Shown in pieces: positions 36,928 through 46,783 of a stretch of DNA of 64,000 nucleotides. Location: NCBI GenBank assembly GCA_022702545.1, contig JAHRBC010000005.1, forward strand, positions 4,278,001-4,342,000, given 5' to 3'. Position 1 is the stretch's first letter. Every line of letters begins with the position of its first letter. This DNA comes from Phycomyces nitens. Taxonomy: Eukaryota; Mucoromycota; Mucoromycetes; Mucorales; Phycomycetaceae. The translations under genes were made by a program, and so were the position numbers. Below the pieces are notes generated by a model. The model did no database searches. It saw only the letters and a program-made list of their open reading frames with translations, and was not told the origin of the DNA.

Positions 36928-38248
36928 ACAATTCGTTGCAAACCAAGACTTTTTGTGAATATCAATAATTTGGGATTTATTGAAAGTGTATTGATTGGTA
37001 TTTTTAGTAATGCTAACCAAGATTCAATATTAATATCATGGGTCTGACAATTTATTCTGTAACAATCAGATAAAGGCAATCGAATGTGTATTAATGTGGC
37101 AAAGCATATTGTGCTTCCATTGTATTGGAGTCACCAAGTAGATTTTAATCACAAGCAAAATCTTATTTTTTAGTCCAATCTGCCTTTTCTATAAAAAAGA
37201 ATTACATGGAATTGTAGGCCCAGACTAAACAGACAAAGAGATATCTGTAGCTAAAGTGTCTTGCTCTGCAGTAGATAGCCAGTTGAAAGAAACATGGGAT
37301 TTCAAGGTCAACTTTAATAGGACGTTTTTGCCATTTCGATTGAATAAATCACCCGTCTTTCACTGAAACAATTCACAAAAGAAAAAAGGAAGCTTTACAA
37401 GATGGTGTGCTTTCAAAGTTGGCGAAATATGAGAAGCAGAAAATGCAGTGTAACAATTGGGATACACTCCAATGAGTACTCTTAATAAGTTCCTGTAAAT
37501 GGTTCAAGTATATCAACTTTATTAATCTGTTGATTCGGCAAATTAGCTGGGGAAGAATTACAGTGGCAATATAATTATCCAGTTTGATCCATTTCATTAA
37601 ATTTACAATTACAACACAGGGACTATTGATGGTCCTGTTGTGGCGCGTTTATAGTGGGGCTTGATATGGATTGTAAGACCATGAGCGGCTACCCTGTGAT
37701 GTTGTATTTTTTTTAGTACTAAATTCTTGACTGGGCCTAACCTTTATTTTCCCTCCAAATCTTGGTTACAAACCTCCCGACTTCAGTCTATTGGCAAAAG
37801 AATTGGCGTCTTCTTAATACAAAGACCTTTTTATTTTATATTTTATTTTTTGCAGAGACTCTTGCAAAACGTTCATAAAAGGAAAATCGCAAGACACAAT
37901 CACTATCTACCTTGCTTTATTTGGGGTTCAGAGACATGCAAAAATACATCGTGATGGGTGTATTAATAAAGAGAGTGAAAAATAAAAAGAGGCTTGAAAT
38001 AGTGATCAAAAGTTTAAACATTGTATTTTATAAAGTGCTTCCTAAAATCATCCTGGAAAAATCAGAGCATCTGGTTTTAATCTCAGATCATCCAATAGAA
38101 AAATTCAAACTCTTCAATTTTAGGTTGAAATACTATATATTTTTGCTATTTTTAATCTCAGCCAACAAAGGATGTATTGGGTTTTTGATTTCTGCGTTTT
38201 TAATGTTTCCTTGTTTTATATACAACCCACCCTGTCCTTTCATTTGCC
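36928..38248. other. Intergenic, 1.3 kb, no supported gene
   Basis: AT-rich flank without a consistent coding pattern. An open frame at 37912-38274 runs into the next gene's start in another frame and looks like chance. Confidence 0.5.
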
Positions 38249-38505
38249 ATGTCGAGCCCTCAACCTCCTTTTGAGCCACAGGCCGTAACGCCCCCTTCCA
38301 GACCAGCCTCTAGTGCCTCTATACACAGACAGCCAATGTCGCCTAATGATCTACCCCTTGAATCTCTCTCATTGCAAGGTCCATCTCGTCATCCCGCCTA
38401 TGCTCCTACTCGGTCTTACTCGCCATACCCTCCAAACGAACAAAACCAGCAATCGCCCCGGGCAACCTATGCAGCCATTCCTCCCGTAACTCCTCCTCCT
38501 CAAAT

Positions 38506-38565
<60 letters not shown>

Positions 38566-38572
38566 GCCACAA

Positions 38573-38610
<38 letters not shown>

Positions 38611-40357
38611 GCAGCAACCATATCACCCACAGCCACAGCAGCAGCCACAACAGCAGCCACACCCGCAAATGCAACCACAGCAACAGATGCAACCCACACA
38701 GCCGCCACAGAAATACCATCCTCAACCACAACAACACTCTCCGCGTGGATCTCCATCATTAGGACCAATGCAAAGACCTGTGGCGCGTTATCCTTCAGAA
38801 TCGTATAGACCTGGCTACCAAGGCCAGTATCGGCCAGAACCACCTCGATTGCAGCCTTCTTCATCTAATGGTCCACAGAAAGCGTTTGGACAACCGACAT
38901 TTGCCCAGCCATATTACCCTGCTGAACCGATTTACCGTCCTCAACAGGGCTACTATCACGCCGAGCAGTCATACCCTGTAGCGCAGCCAGGACGCTTGTA
39001 CTCCGACCCTTATTCCCAAATCCCGCAAAGTGGCGCACCGTTGCACTACCCAGATCCAGCCACGACTTACCGAGAAATGCCTCCTCCAGCGGACCCCCGC
39101 CGCCTCGTGGCTGCCTACCAAACCCCCCAGCCTCCCGCAGATAACAATTACATGCCAGATAGCTCTGTTGCCGTCGCCTCCGCAGCAGGAAAGAAATCCA
39201 AAGTGAGCACCTTTCCACCAGTCTCTCTAGAGAACATTGCCAAGTTTAGAGAAGAAGCAAAGAAAAGCAATGATCCACGCCTGTTGCTTGACCTTGCACG
39301 GTACCTCCTCGAGGCTGTTCCCCTCGTGTGTGTCAATGACACTGATGTCAAGCGTGCAAAGAAAGTGCGAGAGGCAATGGTCCTAGAAGCACAAAGGATT
39401 GTCAAGAAGCTGGCCACACAGGGCAACTTTGGCAAGTCTGGCTATGCTGAAGCCCAGTTTTATATGGGAAATGCGTACACAGGTGGACTAATGGGATTGC
39501 CGGTCGATGCCGAAAAGGCGTTTGGGTTCTATATCCAAGGCTCAAAACAAAACCATCCTGGCTGTACATATCGTACTGCGGTGTGCTATGAGGTTGGAGC
39601 AGGCACCAAACGCGACAAGGCACACGCGATCCAGTTCTTTAGAAAGGCAGCCAACCTTGGTGATCCATCTGCAATGTACAAGCTTGGGATGATCCTTCTA
39701 AATGGCCACATTGGACAGGCCAAGAACCCTCGAGAGGGCATCTCCTGGCTCAAGAAAGCTGCTGCGTTTGCGGACGAAGATCACCCCCATGCTCTCCATG
39801 AGCTGGGACTGGCCTATGAAAAGGAAGGAATACCATCGGTCATACCAGACGTTAATTACTCGCGAGATCTGTTTACACAAGCTGCTCAAAATGGCTACGC
39901 TCCATCTCAATTTAAACTTGGGTTAGCTTATGAACACGGCTACCTCAACTGCCCCGTCGATCCTCGGCGGTCAATTGCATGGTACTCCAAGGCTGCCGAA
40001 CAGAGTAATATGGAGGCTGCACTGGCACTCTCGGGATGGTATCTGACTGGTGCAGAGGGAATCCTACAGCAGAGTGATTCCGAGTGCTATTTGTGGGCAC
40101 GCAAGGCAGCCGACCATGGGTCAGCCAAAGCAGAATACGCTGTCGGCTACTACACCGAAACAGGCATTGGTGTCCGTCAGAACATTGAGGATGCCAAAAA
40201 GTGGTACATGCGTGCTGCTGCCCAAGGAAATCGACGTGCAATGCAGCGCCTGACTGAACTCAAGAACAATGGTGCATCTAGACAGCAGCGCCAGGACCAC
40301 ACGCGTGGCCCAAACGGAGTCCCGGCCAGCAAAGACTCGGATTGTATGATTATGTAG
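38249..40357 (+). CDS. Skt5/Chs4-like chitin synthase activator with SEL1 repeats and CAAX end, 702 aa
   Basis: Single exon. Residues 1-310 are disordered, with a Gln/Pro tract (about residues 85-165). From about residue 325 there is a conserved lead-in (ENIAKFREEAKK, LLLDLARYLLEA) and then about seven SEL1 repeats (for example AEAQFYMGNAYTGG, PSAMYKLGMILLNGH, PSQFKLGLAYEHGY, AKAEYAVGYYTETGIG, DAKKWYMRAAAQGN). The last four residues are CMIM, a CAAX box; yeast Chs4/Skt5 also ends in a prenylated CVIM, which helps it work at the membrane. By homology it should activate or localise a chitin synthase. A chitin synthase gene lies at 14-17 kb in this window. The partner enzyme class in this fungus is inference. 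Confidence 0.87.
38502..38690 (+). repeat. CAG/CAA repeat encoding polyglutamine
   Basis: Long runs of alternating CAA and CAG codons inside the Skt5-like gene. The antisense Leu/Ala/Val frames here are mirrors of the repeat. Confidence 0.9.
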
Positions 40358-40751
40358 CCCATTATAAACTCTTTATTTCCCATTAAATCTTGCAAACCTA
40401 ATGTCTGTCCCACTTTCTGGATCTGGTCAAAAAGCACTGACAAATTGCTTGGTAATATAACCCATTCTATTGTTGCTCTTTTAAACTTGTAGCAGTTTGT
40501 GGCTATATTGTGGCATGGCAGACAATGTACTAAATGCGGTCCCAGTATGATTTCAGGTGCTTGGCGGAGACACAAAAAATAGCAGGTTTGAATTTAACCT
40601 TTCCGCGTACAAGACCGAGAGAACAAGAGTGAGGGTGTGTATGTGTGGGGATTATCGATAAATTTTGTAACTGGTTCTTTCATATCTTTCTCATCCATTC
40701 CAACAACAACAAAAAAATTAAAAAATAATAAACCCTCTCTTTCTTTTTGCA

Positions 40752-42685
40752 ATGGCATCAGATCCTGAGAGAGAACCAAAAGACAATAAACCTGACATTC
40801 ATGACTTTCTCTCTCGCCATGTACCAGCCCAACTAGCCAATCCTCGCAAACTATGCTATCGTCATCGTCCAGATCTCGTTCGCAAACGAGTGCCTGATTC
40901 ATTCAATACTCAAGACGTTCAACAAGTAAGCAAACCCACATGAAAGATTGAAGATTGTTGACATTGGAACAGCAAATGGAGAAACTGCCAATGGCTGACA
41001 AAGAGGCCATTAGTCATATCTGGTCTCTATTCTCTGCCGCACCAGACGAGCAGAGGATATTGATTCTCAAGGGCCTCTTGTCAACATGTTGTATGCCTCA
41101 GCTATCTTTTTTGTTTGATGCCATCAAGCCCTTGCTGCGTATAGATTTCATTTCAATCTTGCCAAGGGAAGTATCTCTGCATGTGTTTTCGTACTTGGAC
41201 GCAACTTCTCTGTGCAATGCAGCCCAGGTCTCGCAAACCTGGAGATCGCTAGCAGACGACGATGCCCTCTGGCACAGGATGTGTGAGCAACACATTGACA
41301 AGAAATGCACAAAATGTGGCTGGGGCCTGCCGTTGCTTGACAAGAAGAAGCGTCCTAATCCAAGACGACCAACAACTGTCTTTCGTACCACTCCTGTTTC
41401 TGTACTTCCCCTGGGCACCGCATGTGGACCTACTGCAGCCACAAATCCCAACAGCACAATCACTACTGATGGCTTTGTGAAGCCCAAACGACAAAAGACA
41501 GAGGCTAGAGTGGAGAGCATCGATACCGCATCCTATCCTGCCTCGCAGCCCCTCGTGCCTTTGGTTAGGCGGCCCTGGAAGGATGTGTATAGCGAACGGT
41601 TGATTGTCGAGCGCAATTGGAGACAAAACAAGTTCCAGGGCAGGGTACTACGAGGTCACACCGATGGCGTGATGTGCGTCCAGTTTTGCGATGCGGCTGG
41701 AATCTTGATGACTGGCTCCTACGACAAGACCATCCGGGTGTGGAACATGGAGACTGGCGAATTGATACGGGTCTTGACTGGACATGCCCGGTGTGTGCGG
41801 GCCCTCCAGTTCGATGAGGCCAAGCTTGTTACGGGCGCAATGGACAATACGCTCAAGATTTGGAATTGGCATACAGGCCAATGCATCCGCACGTTGCAAG
41901 GTCACACCGGAGGCGTGCTCTCTCTTCATTTTGATTCGCGCATATTGGCAAGTGGATCGACTGACCACACGATCCGTGTGTGGAACTTTGAAGCCGGCGA
42001 GTGTTGCACGCTGACCGGGCACACCGAATGGGTTAATTCGGTCCGTATCTATGGCGACCACACTCTTGTCTCTGGTGGCGATGATGCAACTATCCGCGTG
42101 TGGGATCTGACCACTCGTACCTGTACAAGTGTCCTCAAGGGTCATGTTGGTCAAGTGCAGATCGCTATACCCAGTCCAAAGGGCTTTACTCATCGGTTCA
42201 CGCCCGAAGCCACCGAAGCTGCAGCAATGGCAACCAGCAGAGCTGCCTCTCGGACAGCCGCACGTGCTCGCCCCCTCACGGCCAGCGGTGTGGCTCTGCC
42301 GGGATGTGCTACGGACAATTCACCTGGTATCCAGGAACAGGTTGAATCTCCCAGTACCAATTGCTCGTCACTGTCTGACCGACCGATTATTATGTCCGGA
42401 TCACTCGACAATACAATCAAGATCTGGGACATGACCACCGGCCAATGTCTCCGGACCCTGTTTGGACACGTCGAGGGTGTGTGGGGCCTTGCTTACGATA
42501 AACTAAGGATCGTCTCTGGATCACATGACAAGACGATCCGTATCTGGGATACCGAGAATGGGCGATGTATGCATCCTCTAGAGGGCCACAATGGGCCTGT
42601 GACAGCAGTGGCCCTAAGCGATACCAAGATAGTCTCGGCTTCAGATGACGGTGACATCAGGATCTGGGACTATAGCAAACGTTAA
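40752..42685 (+). CDS. Met30/sconB-type F-box/WD40 protein, ~628 aa
   Basis: Exons 40752-40925 and 40973-42685. After a short N-terminus comes the family block LPMADKEAISHIWSLFSA, CCMPQLSFLF, then an F-box (SILPREVSLHVFSYLDATSL, VSQTWRSLADDDALW) and the signature HIDKKCTKCGWGLPLL, followed by RPWKDVYSERLIVERNWR. These are exactly the marks I recall from MET30 of yeast and sconB/SCON-2 of filamentous fungi, SCF adaptors in sulfur control. Seven WD40 repeats follow (GHTDGVMCVQF to GHNGPVTAVALSD). A ~70-residue low-complexity insert (about 42180-42390) separates blades 5 and 6, as in sconB. Its expected target family, a CYS3/MetR bZIP, is encoded at 43443. Confidence 0.9.
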
Positions 42686-42933
42686 CAAGTCCTTTTTAGC
42701 CCTCCAAGCATCAATTAAATAAACTATAGTCATTTGTATATAGCATCCTCTGTTCAATAAAAAGGCACGCGTCCTCAACTCCGATGGATGGCCAACATAA
42801 ATCCAATGGAGCCAATGACGTGATTCGCACTCTGTATCTCGTATTGATGGCGACATTGGCTTCTTTCCAATCATCTCCAAGCAAGCAGAGGTCTAGTATA
42901 GAGACACAAATGATCTTTGGCAAGATATCTCCA

Positions 42934-43262
42934 TCATAAATCATGTCTGTACCTCTTGCTGTCCTGTTCTGCCCTCTGTTTAGATATCTCGACGGTTAGG
43001 CTGTCGAACACGCTCTCAAATTCACCTGGGCTGTCCAGTAAGCCATAAAGACAAATTGTAGACAGCCCTTGCCCAAATGACGCTATCGATTCTCTATCTC
43101 GCGCGCTCATTCGCCTCTCCTGTTCGTCTTGCCTGCAACTCTTGGATACCTTGGCGTACAATTCACCGTTCCACGCCCCCTTTTTTCGCTGCTGAGTTTC
43201 CTATTTAATAAAACGACTCTGCAACAATTTATTTCGATATCTTGTACGGCTTCCTCTGACAT
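42934..43262 (-). CDS. Small unknown protein, ~93 aa, two exons
   Basis: On the minus strand ATG at 43262 opens MSEEA, then a 45-nt intron (GTACAA to AATAG), then ETQQRKKGAWNGELYAKV and on to QDSKRYRHDL. The product is charged, with an amphipathic helical middle (DRESIASFGQGLSTICLYG) and a possible coiled-coil end. I do not recognise the family. It lies between the Met30-type gene (convergent) and the bZIP gene (divergent, 180 bp). The first exon is only five codons, so the start is uncertain; the body frame looks coding by composition. Confidence 0.45.
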
Positions 43263-43442
43263 TTTATAAATAAATAAATATTTATATATATTTATACATA
43301 TATATATATATAAATATTAATTAACACTTGAAAACGTCCATTTGATTCTCGTGTCAGCCACACCAAACCTCTTCTTCTTCTTCTTTGACCAATCTCTGTA
43401 CTCTTGGCCGCCTAGATCCTAGTATTATTTTTGCCGCTCTCG
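43263..43442. promoter_or_regulatory. bZIP gene leader/promoter with (CTT)n tract
   Basis: 180 bp between divergent start codons. It contains an AT-rich TATATA stretch near 43280-43320 and a CTTCTTCTTCTTCTT tract near 43369-43384 immediately upstream of the bZIP start. Confidence 0.5.
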
Positions 43443-44707
43443 ATGATTAGTAATAGATCCAGTCCTGCCAAACCCAGCAGCCGGGATGGCTCTGATACTC
43501 CACCTCGTTGGACACCCCACATCGACTCTCTCAACCGGGCCATCGACCCAGTATCGGTTCTTTCTGATATCGACCTCCAGAGAGAACTCTCTATTTATGC
43601 AAATGCCCAATTTACATTCGATACCGTCCCTGGGGAGGCATTAGGCCAAGAAAAGGAAGACCAGTCCACCACCGCCAGTCTCCGTGCCCAGGATGCATTC
43701 CAGCAGGCCATGGCAGTTGGTGAGGCCATGCTCCATCAGTCTGCCCGAGAATACGCTCCAAAGTCTTATTATCCTATCAATACCAGCTATGAGAATCCTG
43801 TTCAGATTTATCGAGACATCCCCATGGACTCATACAGCATGCAGTCACCAGTAACTCCGGGAATGGTGGTCGGCAATGGTAAGAATCCTTCAATAGCACT
43901 TTATACCATGCTTATCAGCTCCTTCAAGAACTCGGATATCCCTCTGGCCACCACGCCCAATGCCCGCCTCTTTCCATCTCTTCTTCGACACCAAACACCC
44001 CTACATTCTATGGGAGTCTCGAGTCGCCCAAGAACGGTCAAAGCGAGCAGTCGATTGACCAATTTATGTCCATGATGTCCTCCATGATTCCCCCAAAGCC
44101 TTTTCCGGATCAGCTATCTCATCCCACCTATGATACAAATCACTTCAAATCCAACTCACAAGGCGTTCCTTTGATGCGCACCCAATCTCACGACCCTCGC
44201 ATCTGTCTCAATATACAGACCCAACCATCTCCAAATACTCCCCGTGTACGCACCAAGAGTATGGTCCCTGCTCTCGAGACCATCAAATCTCGCCCAAATC
44301 CCACTCCTACCTCTAGTCACAGCACCAGTACCAAAGAAGACATGGCTGGCCCAAGTGTAACTCATAGTATGAGCCGGACCTCATCCACTTCTGAACAAGA
44401 TGACGAACGATACGGCTCAGATGACGAGAACCCTAGCCACGAAATGTCAAAGGATGACAAGCGGCGTCGCAACACGGCTGCCAGTGCTCGGTTCCGAGTG
44501 AAGAAGAAGATGAGAGAGCAGATATTGCAGCGCACAGCATGTGAGATGACTGAAAAGGCCAAGCAGCTCGAGATCCGTGTCAAGGAGCTTGAACGCGAGA
44601 TTGGCTGGCTCAAATCGCTTGTTGTAGAAAAGAACGAAGGACGTCTTGACCAACTTATGCAAAATCGACCACCACATGCAGATCCAATTGTCAAACGACA
44701 TTGCTAA
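43443..44707 (+). CDS. bZIP transcription factor, CYS3/MetR-type, ~404 aa
   Basis: Exons 43443-43878 and 43929-44707, joined across a 50-nt intron; the acceptor CTTCAAG before AACTCGG is needed to connect VVGN to ELGYPSG. The N-terminal ~300 residues are disordered and Ser/Pro/Thr-rich, a likely activation region. Near the C-terminus is the basic region KRRRNTAASARFRVKKKMRE, then a leucine zipper (LEIRVKELEREIGWLKSLV). The basic region NTAASARFR and the GWLK/NKWLK zipper end are the features of the CYS-3/MetR (Met4-related) sulfur regulators. It should bind DNA as a dimer in the nucleus and activate sulfur-assimilation genes; that is inference from family. The frame opens upstream at 43431, but the first ATG is 43443. 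Confidence 0.85.
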
Positions 44708-44997
44708 GCAACACCGGTTGGTTACCAAAGCAACCATGTCTATGGACCTCAATTCCTATGCAAAATCCTATGTCTATAATTCTGTTTTCTTGTTTATGTA
44801 TTTATGAATGTACGTATGTAAATATTCCTCTTTTTTTCATTTTTAGATGCCCCTCTCTTTGACCCCCAAAACCCTATGCCAATTCCACAATTTATATATA
44901 TGCCTTTAAATGTTCATGAACAAAAATAAATAAATAATATACAATCATCGTCATTATAATATAAATAAATAAATATTGCTATCAATATGACAAGGTC

Positions 44998-45645
44998 TCA
45001 TTTCTTTTGGTCCGAGACAACGTCGAGAATCTTTTTTACAAACTCGTCAAATATTTCGTCAGAGGCTCTGGCCGCGTCAAGATCCTTTTCGGGATCATTT
45101 GATGTGTCAATCTTTGTAATTAGCTCACGGATCTGAGGGTACTTTAGGTATGGTCGAAGCTCATTGGCGTATACTTTATATAAAAGGTCAAAGGTTGGAA
45201 CAGTTTGATCGTACCGACTCTTTACTTACATAGTGAACTTAATTTTTCTTCGCTTAGCCGGCTCTCATCCTCTTCGTCTTCAAATGGAATCTCTTTTCGT
45301 ATAGATTCCGTTTCTAATTGCTCTGTTTTTTATTATTATTATTTAATACAAGCGTCTTTTGTATCGTGTCTTTAAGCAGCAATAGTCTCACCTTTTACGG
45401 GATCATTGCTCTCGCATGGTGTAGCTGTACAAAGACAATTGGTTAATCTATAAATCTTTTTTGACGATCGACGATTGGTCTTACATTTATGCACCTTGTA
45501 ACATGCCAATGAGCAACTTGAAAAAAGAACACCTTTAGTGTCACTAGAATTATGGCTGTGCAAAAACTTCTTACTATAATATCTTGCACTTTGGACACTT
45601 GTATTTTGCGTCTGTGCTAGAGCACACCTTGCAGTATTTATCCAT
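44998..45645 (-). CDS. HIT zinc-finger protein, ZNHIT3/Hit1-like, ~133 aa
   Basis: Five exons on the minus strand. The N-terminus is a zf-HIT domain built across two exons: CKVCSSTDAKYKCPKC, LYCSLACYKVHK, with six Cys and the final His/Cys ligands. The C-terminal half (LSEEKLSSLLYANELRPYL, IRELITKIDTSNDPEK, then IFDEFVKKIL) matches the conserved tail I recall for ZNHIT3. Homologues (yeast Hit1) help assemble box C/D snoRNPs. The gene is divergent from NAA20, with 221 bp between start codons. Confidence 0.75.
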
Positions 45646-45866
45646 TATGCAACAACTTTACGATTTCTTTTTGCCCCGCCTGTGCTGGAAGAATGCAGAG
45701 TTGCCCGTACGACCTCACTGCCAGAGGCGATAAGCAGTCAATGAAATCCAAGGCATCATGCCAGTCCAAGCCACGATTCGTGTGTCAGGCACCCTTTTAA
45801 CAATTGAAAGAGGCAAATACATACTCTATAAATATATTAATATATATATATATATATATACATACA

Positions 45867-46717
45867 ATGAGTCTTTTGAGACGGTTCAAGGCCACTGACT
45901 TGTTTGAGTTTAACAATGTGTAGGTGGTAGAGATGTATTTATTTTTTTAATAAATAAATACTATCATTAGTGTTATATTTTTCTGGTGCCATCAAATCCT
46001 AATAACTAAATTCCACCTTTAGCAATCTCGATGCATTGACCGAGACAGTAAGTCGATTCCAACATTCAGATGGACAGAGCACTCAATAAAAAAAATATAA
46101 AGTACAATATTTCCTTTTATCTCCAATATCTTGCTCGTTGGCCCGACCTTTTCAGCGTGCAGATATCTCCTCATGACCGTCTAATGGGTTACGGTAAACA
46201 TTTATGCGATTCCATAAAGCAAAACCAACATTGATGAATTAGTAATGGGAAAGGCCGAGGGTACGGGGAAGAACTGGCACGGGCATGTAACAGCAATTAC
46301 TGTTGCACCTGAATACCGTCGCCTTGGATTGGCAGATGGCATGATGAATCTTCTTGAAGAAGTATCCGAAAAAACGTAAATATTGGCTATAGACAATCCA
46401 TGTGTCTAACTCTGTATACATGAAATAGCTATAATGGATGGTTTGTGGATCTCTATGTACGCCATTCAAACGCGGTGGCTATTGGAATGTATCGTAAATT
46501 TGGTTATTCGGTGTATCGAAGGGTCAGGAATTATTATAGTGGGGTTACAAATGAAGATGCATACGGTAAAGACAACAACAACATAAATATTATGGTTCTA
46601 ATGGAATATTGGATAGATATGCGAAAACCTCTTGCTCGCGATAAAAAGCACGAGACGATTAGAGAAAACGGAGAGAATGTATACGTTAATCCAGAAGATC
46701 TTGATTCTTGGCGTTAA
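45867..46717 (+). CDS. NAA20: N-alpha-acetyltransferase 20, NatB catalytic subunit
   Basis: Acetylates the N-terminal Met of proteins starting Met-Asp/Glu/Asn/Gln, acting on the ribosome. Spliced sequence starts MSLLRRFKATDLFEFNNV, then NLDALTETY, FYLQYLARWPDLF, and YVMGKAEG. The acetyl-CoA loop is VAPEYRRLGLADGMM (RxxGxA form), followed by VRHSNAVAIGMYRKFGYSVYR. An internal intron (46566-46616, 51 nt) has no in-frame stop, so the unspliced frame stays open; its removal gives EDAYDMRKPLARD, the conserved family sequence. Exon 1 ends in GT/GTAGGT. About 176 aa, normal length. It converges with YAK1, 66 bp between stop codons. Confidence 0.92.
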
Positions 46718-46783
46718 AGAGATTCAAAGTATCCATAAATCTATTTATCTGTCTATCTATCTATATCAAATCAGGCCATCTCT

